Assembly (NCBI GenBank): GCA_947579605.1
Contig: OX388311.1
Span: 25,732,951 to 25,796,950, forward strand
Source: Athripsodes cinereus
Lineage: Eukaryota > Arthropoda > Insecta > Trichoptera > Leptoceridae
Length of the DNA stretch: 64,000 bases
Reading direction: 5' to 3'
Positions 48,601-60,512 of this stretch are shown piece after piece (the stretch's first letter is position 1; each line of letters begins with the position of its first letter). The position numbers and the translations under genes are program-made. The notes beneath the pieces were generated by a model. It did not search any database. It was given only the letters and a program-made list of their open reading frames with translations, and was not told the DNA's origin.

Positions 48601-49149
48601 TATCACGTGCTTCAAGTAATGTTGACATATCACACACTAATAGTGTTTGAATTTAGCAATACCTTTGACATACAAATAAATTGAAGAGTGTACGAATACC
48701 TTGAGATACGAATATTTTTATTGTAAAAGTTACTAACGACAAATCGATCAACAAAAACTATTCACGTTTCTACCTTTATTTGATTTGGCTAGATATTTTA
48801 GATAATTTGTTATTGTTTTCAAACTTTTCTTCATAAATAATCAAATCAATTCCAATCTTATAAATGTTTTTCATAAAAATCGTGATTTCCTATTTAATTT
48901 TCCAGCATTTTTTCATTCATAAAGAGGTTCTACACGATTTGACCTTTTGAGCCTCAGGCAGCCACTTCTCAAACCACCCCTTTTCTTTTGTTCCCATTCA
49001 CAATTGGCATAAGCATAAACCATCATAATATTTCATTCACATTCATCTTCGTCCTTTTATTTACCAAATCATACGACAGGTTTTATTTATACGAAATAGA
49101 GCGAAAACCTTTTGGCCGAGTCTGATACATATTTTATTAAACTATGAAT

Positions 49150-49310
49150 CTGGACTTAAAATGAACCTAAATAATTCCCAAACACCCTCATAGTAAGTAA
49201 TATGCTTGTTTTGTGAAGATAGAGTAAGTTTACAGCAGGTGGAATCGAACCCGAGTCTCTCAGTTGAAAACCTGGGACTCTATAGCCAGGCTACCGACCA
49301 CCTTTGTCTG
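49150..49310 (-). mobile_element. tRNA-derived SINE
   Basis: On the minus strand the A box tagcctggctatag (49270-49283) and the B box ggttcgattcc (49241-49251) are separated by a hairpin like that of an anticodon arm. The tRNA-unrelated body follows to about 49150. Closest relative here is 1268-1400. Confidence 0.65.
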
Positions 49311-51122
49311 TGTGTTTGTACTTCTAATTGTGATTCCACATCATGAAATTTACATGTTATTTACAGATTACTTACGAGTAGTTTTCTACACATAAACAAA
49401 AGTGATAAATGTCTTTGGTACACTTTTCAAACCATTTGTACTATTTAATAAATTTGACTTGTCGTAACATTTGTGTTTAGTTAAAAAATTTACGAGGTAT
49501 CCGAAACACCATGTAAATAAAATGTTCTCAATTCGGGGTTTAGGAGGTTATCAATAACTTATGCGGGGGTCATCGAGTCTCCGCCAATCAGCAGGGCTAT
49601 AGTGAAGATGAGAAGGAGGGTGGAAGGTTGTATACTGTATAGGCATAGTACATCGCCAAACAGAATAGAAGAGATTTAGATGAGGGTGTGATTCTAAAGC
49701 TTTACTTTCTAAAGTCTAGGATAATACTTCTTTTTGCAAAATCTAAAGTAGTGCCCGACAATCGGTAAGGGGTAATGTTCCAGTATAAATGACGATAAGT
49801 TTATAGGGGCTTTTTTAAGAAAAGTAACCAGCTACTATTGAATATAAAGTTACAATGGAATGACCCAATAACCCAATGATCTGATGTGGTCGATCGTGAA
49901 TACAATGAATAAATTTCATATGTGAGGAATTTAATATTCATTTTATTTTTGCTGTGACATTATATAGCTTATTTTATATCTTTTCTTTTGAATGAAACTG
50001 CTTTTCGTTAGTTGTGATGTAGAAAATACATATTTATGACTAGATAAATGATATTCTGACTGAAAAATTGGATAGAAAATGCAACCGTTTTCGTTATATA
50101 TGTACTATTTATGTATTAAGTTTTTTTTTTAATTATTTTTGGTCGTATTTTCAGTTTAACATATACATAAAAAACGAGCATTCCAAAGTAACAAATACAT
50201 GTGTTATTAAAAAGGGCTAATAGTTTAACTTATAAAAAAAAATATACAAAATCCATAGTGATTCTGCTATAGTTTTCCAATAAAACATTGTGCAGCAAAT
50301 ATAAACGGACAATAGAACAACGTCGAAAAACAATTGGTTTGTATTATGCAAATATTAACAATTCCTAAGGATCTACGAAACAAACAAAAACTTATATGTA
50401 GTTTGGGCTTTGATAGGAAATTTACAAAGCAAAGATACGTAGGTACCTACAGATAGTGCAGAATACAATCTTATAAAATATTTCTTGAAGTTTGTTTTGT
50501 ACCTAAGAGTGAAGCAGGAACAACGAGTTGTAGGTTGTACGTATTTACAGTTGTATTGTGTTGTTTGGAAATTTATTGTCCGTCCAATAAAACAAAAAGT
50601 ATTGCGACCGAAGTTCACCTAGTGTTTTGTCACAAAGTTATTGGATTATTTCAAGAAGAGGAAATGAAATAAGCACGAGATTGTTAAACTCGTAATTCTT
50701 TTAAAGTTTCAATACGTAGTGTACAATTGTACATACATAGTTCAAGGAACTGAAAATATTAAATTATTTGAAATACTAGGAAATGGTAATCCTCTTGCAA
50801 ACTTTTTAAACAAATTAAGGTTTATTTTGGTCTAACTAGACTTGCGTATTTTTGAAATATATTTACAAAAACATGTTTTTTTCTTTAACTCAGCAATCTT
50901 TTTCCCGTCTTGATTTATAAATGAGCTCGTATATTCTTCATTCTCAACAAACTACTGAAAACAAAATCTTTTCTCAATTTTAAGAGTTTATTTAAAAAAT
51001 ACAGTTTGGTCTTAAAGAAATGAATATGAATTTGTAACAAGCCCAAATTGAGTCCCAAACAACCATATGCACAGAAAGCATTATGATTTTGTTGTGCAGG
51101 CGAAGTACATTAGCAGCGGAAG

Positions 51123-51304
51123 GAATTGAACTCAAAATTGAACCAGTGTTAATGTTAATAATCCCAACTGTTAATGATTATTCCAAATACATAAAAGTAT
51201 ACAATTAATTGAAACTCGCAATTGAACCAGTGTTAATGTTAATAATCCCAACTGTTAATGATTTCTCCGAATACATAAAAGTACACAATTAATAGAAACT
51301 CATT
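51123..51304. repeat. tandem duplication, 84-bp period
   Basis: A unit containing aattgaaccagtgttaatgt and aatcccaactgttaatgatt starts at 51136 and again at 51220. About two and a bit copies, with few differences. No coding content. Confidence 0.85.
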
Positions 51305-51450
51305 CTGATTGTTTAAAATGTTAATTAAAGAGATAACGTTTAATATGGTTTAGAAATAACAAACAAGATTTTCTAAATTTCATAATACCTACGTAATTAT
51401 TAAAAGTATATTGTATGAATCTGACAGAAGTAGAGAATATTATATAACAA

Positions 51451-51774
51451 CTAGTTGACCCGGCAAATGTTGATTTTCCATATACTACCATTATTTCTAG
51501 ATTACTAATATCCATATTAAAAAATAGGGGTTGATGGAAGAAGGGTGAAAATTTGGGGCTGTTTATATTTTAAAATGCCTCACCATAAAAAAAATTGTCC
51601 AAAAAATAAAAAAAAACGGGGTGGACCACCCTTAATTTTTAGGGGTATGAAAAATAAATGCTTGCTGATTCTCAGACCTACCCGATAAGCACACAAAATT
51701 TCATCAAAATCGGTCCAGCCGTTTCGGAGTAGTATGATAAGAAATACCGTGACACGAGAATTTTATATATTAGA
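51451..51774 (-). mobile_element. non-autonomous Helitron-like element
   Basis: Read on the minus strand it starts TCTAATATATAAAATTCTCG at 51774 and ends ...GCCGGGTCAACTAG at 51451. It begins TC, ends CTAG, and the flanking bases are A before and T after, exactly the AT target preference of Helitrons. The body includes ggctggaccgattttgatga on the minus strand, a phrase I recall from widespread insect repeats. It carries no Rep/helicase coding. Confidence 0.65.
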
Positions 51775-52249
51775 TATTACAAACTCGATACATCGACAAA
51801 AAGTCTAATGTTATAAAGTATGTGGCATGTATTAAAATCTATTTAGTAGGTATATTCAATGTCTGTAAATGTAATATTATAATTACAAAATGACAACGTA
51901 CTGAACTATGTAATATTATTATTATAGTCGAAGTAGTTATACCAAAAATAACGTATTATGTATATACCTACTATTATTATTAAAATCAAACATCAATCAT
52001 ACATTAAACTTACATAGGTATGTTTCTACAAATTCTATCATAGACACATCACAATATCATACTCGCGAGTAATTAACTGAAGTATCTACAATAATTACTA
52101 TCACGTACATATAAACAATATCATATTAATAATATGTACTGCTTATAGTAATTATTACAATGTAACAGTGAGTAGGTACTTACTAAGGCTTTGCACCGTT
52201 AACCACAAATTGCTTTGTTAATCATTGAAGCGCAAAAAAAGCAAATATT

Positions 52250-52350
52250 GCGTTCAATTCAATTCAATTCAATTTATTCAATTATAAACAATACCTCAAA
52301 ACAGCAACTAAGGTTGCTGGTGTCAGAGGCGTGCAGTATTACAAATCTGG
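52250..52350 (-). mobile_element. short retroelement 3' end with (TTGAA)n tail
   Basis: On the minus strand a GC-richer block (52310-52345) runs into a pentanucleotide tail, ttgaattgaattgaa (52253-52275 on the plus strand as ttcaa repeats). The layout suits a severely truncated LINE copy; no protein identity is claimed. Confidence 0.4.
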
Positions 52351-52859
52351 TAAAACAATTCATAAATTTAAATTATTTGATATTATATTATTATATTATA
52401 TTATTTTTGCGTTAATTCAATATTCTTTGCTACGCTGAGAGAAAAGAATTAGAAGCTAATACTTTACATAGTTTTTGAGTGGTCTATAAAAGGTAGTTAT
52501 TAGGTACTCGTAAAATATCAAAGAAAAGCGAATGAGTATCTTTATTGAAAAGCCGTTTTACAACATTGACGAAATGCATAATGGAACTGTTCACCCTATT
52601 TAGCACAAAGAAATCATTTAGGTAGGTATTATTATTTTTTAGTCTCAACACACATTGTTAAGCTATTTTGGGCCTTTAGCACTCGAAATAACTTGTGTAC
52701 AATGAAAATTCTTCAGTTTTTAACATAATTAACTGATTATTAATCATCAGATTTATCTGTTTATTTTTGTAAAATAGATTATTGTTTATTATTGCCTGAC
52801 AATTCCTCATGTCTGCGGATGATAAAAAAGAATAAATAAAACGTCAAAAATATTAAATT

Positions 52860-53010
52860 TATCAATGAGGTATTCCAACCATTCTGAATTTCTATTTGTT
52901 ATTGGCACGGAGAGGACAACTTGCATGTTATTACATTCAGCTGGCTGGTATAGTAGTAGTATATGGAAAGTTGGTTTACTGGCTACCCCACATGTGGAAC
53001 ATGTAAAGAT
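52860..53010 (+). repeat. family X copy, inverted, with inner insertion
   Basis: caatgaggtattccaaccat, ttggcacggagaggacaact and tggctaccccacatgtgg are in family order. A tagtagtagtata segment lies inside. Confidence 0.6.
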
Positions 53011-53149
53011 ATTGTAATTTATTGAAAATTTTAACTAGAAAATGCATGCTACGGTCGATCGTTATAGTCAGTTTGAAAGAACCAGTGATTAAATAACAGT
53101 ATAATTAATCTAAAAGATCTTTCATGATCACTGGCACCAGCTGTGCTGT

Positions 53150-53279
53150 ACCAAAGTGTCAATTTTCGTAACTATTGTGTATTTTAGCTACGAAATTGAC
53201 ACCTTGCTTGCAACGTCGTCTATAATCGAACGCTAACGGAACGAAAACGTAACGTTAAAATGTGTTTTGACTCAGGCCT
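53150..53279. mobile_element. foldback family F, half copy
   Basis: Shares with 2153-2354 the inner palindrome (agtgtcaattttcgtaacta at 53156- and cgaaattgacacc near 53191-53203), the cgaacgctaacggaacg core (53227-53243), and the terminal ttttgactcaggcct (53265-53279). Only one outer arm is present. Diverged by many substitutions. Confidence 0.7.
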
Positions 53280-54167
53280 CTGCTCTTTAATCCGTAAATG
53301 GTTAATGACCAGATCTGACAAGTACTAAGGACATAGATATAATTACACATGAACTAAATAATGATCTGATCATATTCCATCTGTCAAATAATTCTCATAC
53401 CGTAAACTGATATCAAAATTATATATAATTAAACTTGTCACACTCCGGTACAACGTACAGTATTATTTAGGTATTTAGATGTTAATAGTATATGTATGGT
53501 AAGTATGATGTATTAAATTTGTAGGTAGGTATAATTCAACCTTCCTAATCCATTTTGGATTCTTTATCAATATAGTATTGATAATGAGACGAAACAATCG
53601 TATACCTACTCGACAATTTATTAAAAAGAAGTATGTATTAAAAAAAGTTTAGTGTCTTAATTCCTACAAATAATAAATAGCAAAAAAATAATGTACAAAA
53701 ATTTATGCCATTTTATACTTTTCAATGTACGCAGTAAAGGATAATTCCGACACTATAAAAAAAGCACTGTAAATAAATTTAATAAATAATCCTCTATAAA
53801 TAATTATGGAAAGATAATCGAAAAAAGTGGATAAATTTATTTCAAAATGTGAGAAGGATAGAAATAACAATATTGTAAAGATCGACAGTAAAAGCATTAT
53901 ACCTTTCTTGTTTCGTTTACGCTCAAAATAAAACACAGTGAATAATAACACACAATATATTAATGTTATGTACAAGGGTTTATGAAAAGATGTTAATGCG
54001 TAGCGTAGAGACCGACAATTTAATTAATATTATATTATATTAAGGTGCAAGTTACCCCTAACTACAAACAAATTATTTTCCGATATTATTATTATCATCA
54101 TAGGTGTAGATACACCCGACTTCTCCCAGAAAATAAATTTCAAAAATAAAATATAATATATTATATA

Positions 54168-54315
54168 GCTGGTCTGCTGGCTATCCCATTTGTAAGGTAT
54201 GCCGTAATGGTATAGTTGGTATTCGTTTAACACGAATAAAATAATATTCAACATCTTCAAGTCAATGGTGACCCCTCCTGAATGTTTTAATTTTTTATTG
54301 GCATAGAGAGGCACG
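54168..54315 (+). repeat. two partial family X copies in scrambled order
   Basis: The terminal part (tggtctgctggctatcccat, gtatgccgtaatggtata) at 54168-54213 comes before an internal part (cctcctgaatgttttaattt, ttggcatagagagg) at 54272-54312. This order is the reverse of intact copies, so two insertions or a rearrangement are needed. Confidence 0.5.
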
Positions 54316-54536
54316 ACTGTCATTTTTCCATGTGCGGTAAGTCTATTGTTTTCCCCATTTACGGGAAATACTGATACGACATAGATATGTAAGTAAACAG
54401 AAATTGTATAACATAACATACATATGGACAATTCACGCAGATCGAGCTAGTTTCTATTCTAACAAAGATATGAATCTTATATTATGGGGACTAATGCGAC
54501 GACACATATTTTCAATGCACCAAACACATTAACATA

Positions 54537-54968
54537 TTGTTACACACAGACCCGGGATAATTTAAAAAAAGACATTCTATATTTTACCCTGGCTGGAAAT
54601 CGAACCCAAAGCCTTATTTATTTATTTATTTATTAAGCATCAACAGTACACTACAGACAACATATATACATAACAACAAAACAATATAGTCAAAGAAGGA
54701 ATCAATACATTGCCCCATTTATAAGTGTACACATTATAACAATTTGTATTATATTCAAAGCCCATAAGGTTGTCACATTTAAATAAAAAAAAGTGGAAAA
54801 AAATGAAAATTGATAAAGACAGGAATTTACATAAATACAATTTAAAAAAACATACATGAACAACAGTTGTCCGATCTTACTAAATGTTATAGTTACTCAA
54901 TAAATAATATTAAACAATGACTTATGACTCAAAGGCGAGGGCTATCTCTACGCCACACCAGCCACCCT
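54537..54968 (-). mobile_element. SINE subfamily b split by a nested insertion
   Basis: The SINE part at 54537-54612 ends with its B box (ggttcgatttcc on the minus strand near 54594-54605) and resumes at about 54925 with the A-box half (ggctggtgtggcgtagagat on the minus strand near 54944-54965). Between them lies about 310 bp starting with a (TTTA)n run at 54616-54633, the layout of an inverted, truncated LINE insertion with its tail at the left. The caaag sequences on both sides may be a target duplication. Confidence 0.5.
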
Positions 54969-55030
54969 AAATGGGTAAGCTAATATTTTTAACAGTCTTA
55001 TTTAAAATATTAATGATTTATTTTTATAAT

Positions 55031-55128
55031 TACCAGCGAATCAACTGCATGTACAAAACACTCAACACGTCTTCTCAAAGTCATTCAGGATCGGCGGCAC
55101 ACCTCATCACAAAACTGAAGACGTTAAA
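55031..55128 (-). repeat. family X copy, partial
   Basis: Contains taccagcgaatcaactgcat, agtcattcaggatcggcggc and acctcatcacaaaactgaag. Confidence 0.5.
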
Positions 55129-55883
55129 ATAATGCTTTATAAATGAAATATAAGAAACTTTTTTCTTGCAGGGAATGGAACGAACATATTTACGAACGGA
55201 CTACTTTATTATTATTATCATCATCCCGATTATTATTGTTATTCAATGAAATGAGAGTGAGCGAGAGAAAATATGATAATATGAAAATACATGGGCATTA
55301 TAATATTTTGCCCTTCTCAATATTATCATTATTTCAACGTATAAGGTTCGTGGGTGAATTAATAATGTAAAAATGTACTACTTTTGTATGTGTGTACTTT
55401 TCTGACTTATTTGGAGGCATATTAAAGGTAAGTTATTATTGTTATTATATGTAGGATATTATATTGGATACTAGATGTTGTTTGGAATGGTCCTAAGCCG
55501 GCTTTGTATATGTAGTAGGTTCGTATGTATGTCGTAATAATATGAAAGAAAATAATGTCACATAATAAAATGAATAATAAAAACTGTTCACTTTGTTATT
55601 TCATTAATTAATTTAAAATGAAGTGATATAATGTCAATGCCGATACAATCAATGAAAACAACGATGTTTAAATATTTTTTAAGTTTCTGTTGCGTCATTA
55701 TATTGACTCACATCTTTGGTCACTTACCGATAAGTTAACGTTTGAAACCCATTGCAAATAGGTTTATTCCATTTTTGCAAATAGAAAACATTTTCTAAGT
55801 ATCAGAAAGTACTTCTGTTAGTTATCTGGAACAGTTTATTTAAATGTCAATTTTTTGTTTATTAGGTTAATCAAAAACAAATG

Positions 55884-56104
55884 CACTGAGAAAAATACTA
55901 ACGAAATTTCACAACGAATATTTGGTACGTACTATCAGATTAGGACCAGAGATAGTACAAACTAAATTAAATTTACCAACGTTTTGTTTGAGACTAGTTA
56001 ATATTATAGTTTCGAACTAATGAATCGTTTTACTATCTTCTTAATGTGATAGTACGTAGGTACTAATGATTCGTTGTGAAATTTCGTTAGTATTTTTCTT
56101 AGTG
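55884..56104. mobile_element. MITE with ~57-bp terminal inverted repeats
   Basis: Ends are cactgagaaaaatactaacg at 55884 and the near-complement tagtatttttcttagtg at 56104. Both arms share aaatttcacaacgaat and gtacgtactatca. The centre of about 105 bp has no feature. Superfamily undetermined; no clear target duplication. Confidence 0.75.
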
Positions 56105-56599
56105 TGTGAACAATTCCTCGAAGTAAAAGCTTTTTATATATAGAATGCAGTAAATCAACAATACCACATCGTTTCCATCGATAACGGGATGGTATAATAA
56201 TTATGGTAGTAAATTTTATTCGTCCATGTTTAAGTTAACTACTTGAAGTAATGCGGTTCCATGTACGAGTATATTACGTTCGTTACTATGAAAATGTGGT
56301 TTCAATATCGTATGAGTTAGGAGAGTTGCTATTTAGAACAATATAACGTAGTAGGATAAATATTACATAGAGCAATAGAAGACGATTATTATAAAATAGA
56401 TCTAGGAGAAGGTACCTCTAATAATTTCGTGGTACATTCAATGGTAGGTACCTAATACTGTGAAGCACATATTTTATTATTATTATCATTCAAAGTTTTA
56501 CGTAATATTTGTAAGTTTTATACACATATATTAGCGTGATGAAATACTGATATTGTAATCGCATAAATATTTTTTTTCATGGCATTCTTAGCGATCTAA

Positions 56600-56800
56600 A
56601 GTTTTTGTCATTCAAACAGTGTATTGTGATAGAGAGACATTCAAACTCTCGGAATCCTCGTGGACAAAAGAACAGTTTTCTCTTTGGTGAACTATATATA
56701 TGTAATGTGACATTCTCAAAATTTGACCCAACCAGGACCATCGTCTCCCCTGTACATAATTTATGTACTCGTATATTACAGCGAATATAGATTTTCGCTG
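56600..56800 (-). mobile_element. LINE 3' end, family Z, copy 3 (inverted)
   Basis: The minus strand reads YVQGRRWSWLGQILRMSHYI and, further on, ENCSFVHEDSESLNVSL, corresponding to the RRWSWLGHVLRM and FLHPQG regions of copies 1 and 2. Internal deletions and AT-rich inserts show strong decay. Confidence 0.65.
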
Positions 56801-57589
56801 AGTATTATTTATGAAATTCACAAACTACCTCACATCGAGTATCCCCCTCAGACACTAAATATTATATGTAAATATTTAATCGATATAATACAACACTTCT
56901 GAAACCATGATACGAATTTCTATTTTATCAGACTCCCTATGTCCTTAGAGTCCTTGACTATGGGACTCATTTTATCATCCAAAAGCGAAAACACAATACT
57001 TGCTCTTTTAAGCCATAGATGAAAGACATAGTATATTTTCTTGTAGCCAATTTAAATTGCGACCAATCATAAATAATATACTAAGTTTAGCTATTTTCTA
57101 TGGAATATTTACCTACACCACTACATAAATAATATATCTAATACCATTTATTTTCTCGTATCCTTTGTTATATCCATGTCAATATTGTTTGAAGTTTAAA
57201 GAATCTACCTACGTAATATGACAACGTGTATAATAATAATATGACCGCTGAATTTCATTGTAACATGAAAATGGTAAATAATTGTTGGAACAATGTTATA
57301 ATTTTAACAGTATAGGAATATTTGGTAGATAGATAAATAATACTACAATACAAGTTCTACGAAGAAACAAAACTTTTGAAAGGATTCTCAATGTTATTAA
57401 GTTGTCGAACACAAACAAAATTAATCATCTCCACAGTACAAACAACTTGGAAATCATTTAATAATGTTAGGTATATAATATTCATGTTTCAGAAAAATTG
57501 GATGGACTGAGGTTTTAATCAAACAAAATTATAAAGATATACCTAAGTATATTAATTATAATTTATTTTGATTTGAAATAAAAAGTGAC

Positions 57590-57650
57590 GCCTTCACAGT
57601 AAGCAAAATATTTGTGCCGTGAAGGTGGACTGGATGGCTAACTGTGAACC
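57590..57650 (-). mobile_element. SINE subfamily a, short remnant
   Basis: The plus strand cttcacagtaagcaaaatat followed by tgtgccgtgaagg matches the middle of the subfamily a body. Too short to say more. Confidence 0.4.
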
Positions 57651-60512
57651 TGGCATATCTCGATTGAAATTTTACTTACTTACTTTACTTTTAGTATGGC
57701 TTCGGCTTGCATTAATAATAGTTATATGAAATAGTTATATAATAGTTATATTAAAATTTTAAGACTCTTAACATCAAACTTTATCAACCGATCACATTAG
57801 CCATTTAGACTACAAATCCTAAACCCAATATAGGTGGATAATTCTAGTATTATGAGCACTTTCAAAGACGTTGCGTTTTCAAAAGTAGATATAATATAAT
57901 ATATTTGTAAGATCGATATTATTTCTTCTCTTTCAACAAAAAAATACTTAGCTAAATTAATATCATTTACGTTTGTTCGTTCCTTTTAAACGTAAAAACT
58001 TCCAAAAACTTGCTAATGTCTATAAATCAAAAGGGAACACAAAACATGTAAATTGAATATATTTACCGATTCCTTCCACATTTACCCGTTGAAACCCTTA
58101 GAGAATTTCAATCTAGTGTCTTGTTAAGAATCCCACGCAGAACTAGTACGTTTTTGTACTGAGAAGTGGAGCCAATAAGGTGTTTTTATCTGAACATTAA
58201 ATCTTAACATTATCGAAAACACAACGCCCTTAGGCGTTCCTTATACACAATATACCTACACACTATTATTTCTCCTCTACTGTATCTATATCTATGTACG
58301 TGGTAATAATATACTTTATCTCTCCCGAAGAGGATTTCCCAAAGTCGTTCTTTGACCTATATAATCTACACAGGGATAGTGATTAGGGTCGTTCCCTACT
58401 CAGGTAAGATGATTCCACCAACTACTTTGAAACCTGCTACGTGAGGACGTGCAATCAAATTGCTACGTGTGTGGTTTCCATTAACCACGCTCTCACATAA
58501 CAAGTAAATTATGCTTCGTCCAACGGTCGAACACACAATTTATTACAAAAGCAAAATTAGAACAATGAACAAGGTTTCAAACTGAACTATAAGAAGCAAA
58601 ATACATATTCTGTAGAGTAATACTGTTATAAATATAGATCTATATGCTCGTTAAGTAGTCTAAAGATATTAAGAATTAAAAGGTCTATACTCGTGTTTAT
58701 GTCTAGGGGTTTCTTACAAGTGTATGGGGCCCTTTTACTTGGCTCTGGACGAGAGAGGCCTCTGTGTCATGCTTACCCTTAAGTCCACAAGCAGTCAGGT
58801 TACCAGGAACACCTTACTCCTTCAGTATACCATTTATAACTTATTGAATAGAATCTTCATATTATGTATCAAGGTAAATTTATAGGTACATCCATGTAAA
58901 CAACAAAATTATATATATATATCATGTGAAACTAAGATTATCAAAAAGTACATTAGACCTTTCCAAGAAAGTGGATATATTATTTCCATCAATGGAGCCT
59001 TTCATTTAGCTCTTGGTTGCCTTCATAGTGAGATAATATGGTCTTCCTCCCAATGGTTGGCCAAGGATTCGAACCTTTGTTACATAACTACTCCGAGTAT
59101 ATACTAGGTTATTGGAAGATTATATACACGGAGGCGGAGATATGTACTTTAGTATTATTAAGAGTATTGAATCTACTGATGGGTATACAAAATGAATTTC
59201 AATAGAAAGATATCGGATGGTAAGTGATTTACATTTATTGTGTAAACATATACATTACATAACAATACAGTTACTTTCAAAGTAAATCTGTAGGGAATAC
59301 TATTCCTTACAATACGCAAAATTATGAAAGTATTGCCATATTTGGATAGAGACAGTAAAACACACAATGGTAATTATTAAAAGACACCAACCTTGGTATT
59401 ACAAATATAAATCAATACCTGGATTATCGTGGGGTCTATAACATGAAATGGGAATCATTCATTCTTCATTCATACTCAAGATCTTATATTATTACACAAA
59501 GGAAATTAATATATAGATAGTTCAACGATTATATGAACTTAGTTATGAATAAATTATCAATATATATACATCATATACAGTAGTAATATTGTCACTTACA
59601 GATAGACTGGCGAGCTGGATAAGAATAACACAAAGACAAGTATGTTATTGTTAACGTATTTTGGCACTCATAGACGGGAGATGGCAGGATCATGAAAGAA
59701 ACATACCCTGATGATTCTATGGCGGTCGCTGGTTATACTCTAGGACGTACAGGAGTGCGGTGATGTCAGAATCAGACAGATCCTGTCCTCAGGACGAAGA
59801 GATCGCCACTACACAAGTGATAAGAGAAATAATTTACGTTTCAACACTATTCTCAGTGCCAAAGGAATAAGGCGTCACTATTTCCATAGTCTGTCCAAGC
59901 ATATACGGGTGGTCATTTAATCACTCTCATAACAAGGGTCGTAACCAGAAAAGTTAAGAGAGGATCTTCACGTTCTCATAAGAATGAGTGTTCATTGATA
60001 AACTACTGATGCGCAATATACAGACTCTCGCGTTGAAGATGTATTCGTTCCTTCGGAACCCATTCTTGTTTTAGTTAAATTTATAACACTGAGCAAGTAT
60101 AAAGAATTGTTTAAGTGATTCTTTTATGAATCCTAACAATGAAAAGTTGATCAGAAACAAGGGATTATCTTATTTCACACGGATATGAAAAATGGCGGCA
60201 ATTGCAACAACCACGCCCAAAATCATACAAATGCTACATCACTCAAAAAAAACTCCCAAATGTTATCTTAATATCACTTCGACAACGGAATCTATATGAC
60301 TCACAGGATACTCAAGCCTGTTCACGATATTATTTGGTTTATTGATTACTATTGATTATTATTAAGAACGGTTTTAGGGTACACTAATGTTGGCGGTAAA
60401 TCCGTCCACGCGCATAACAATTGACACAGGTTGTTTTAAAGTACATTATTACACGGCACACAACAAGAATTATTTTATGAACGCAGGAAGACAACAAGAT
60501 TGATCATTACAC

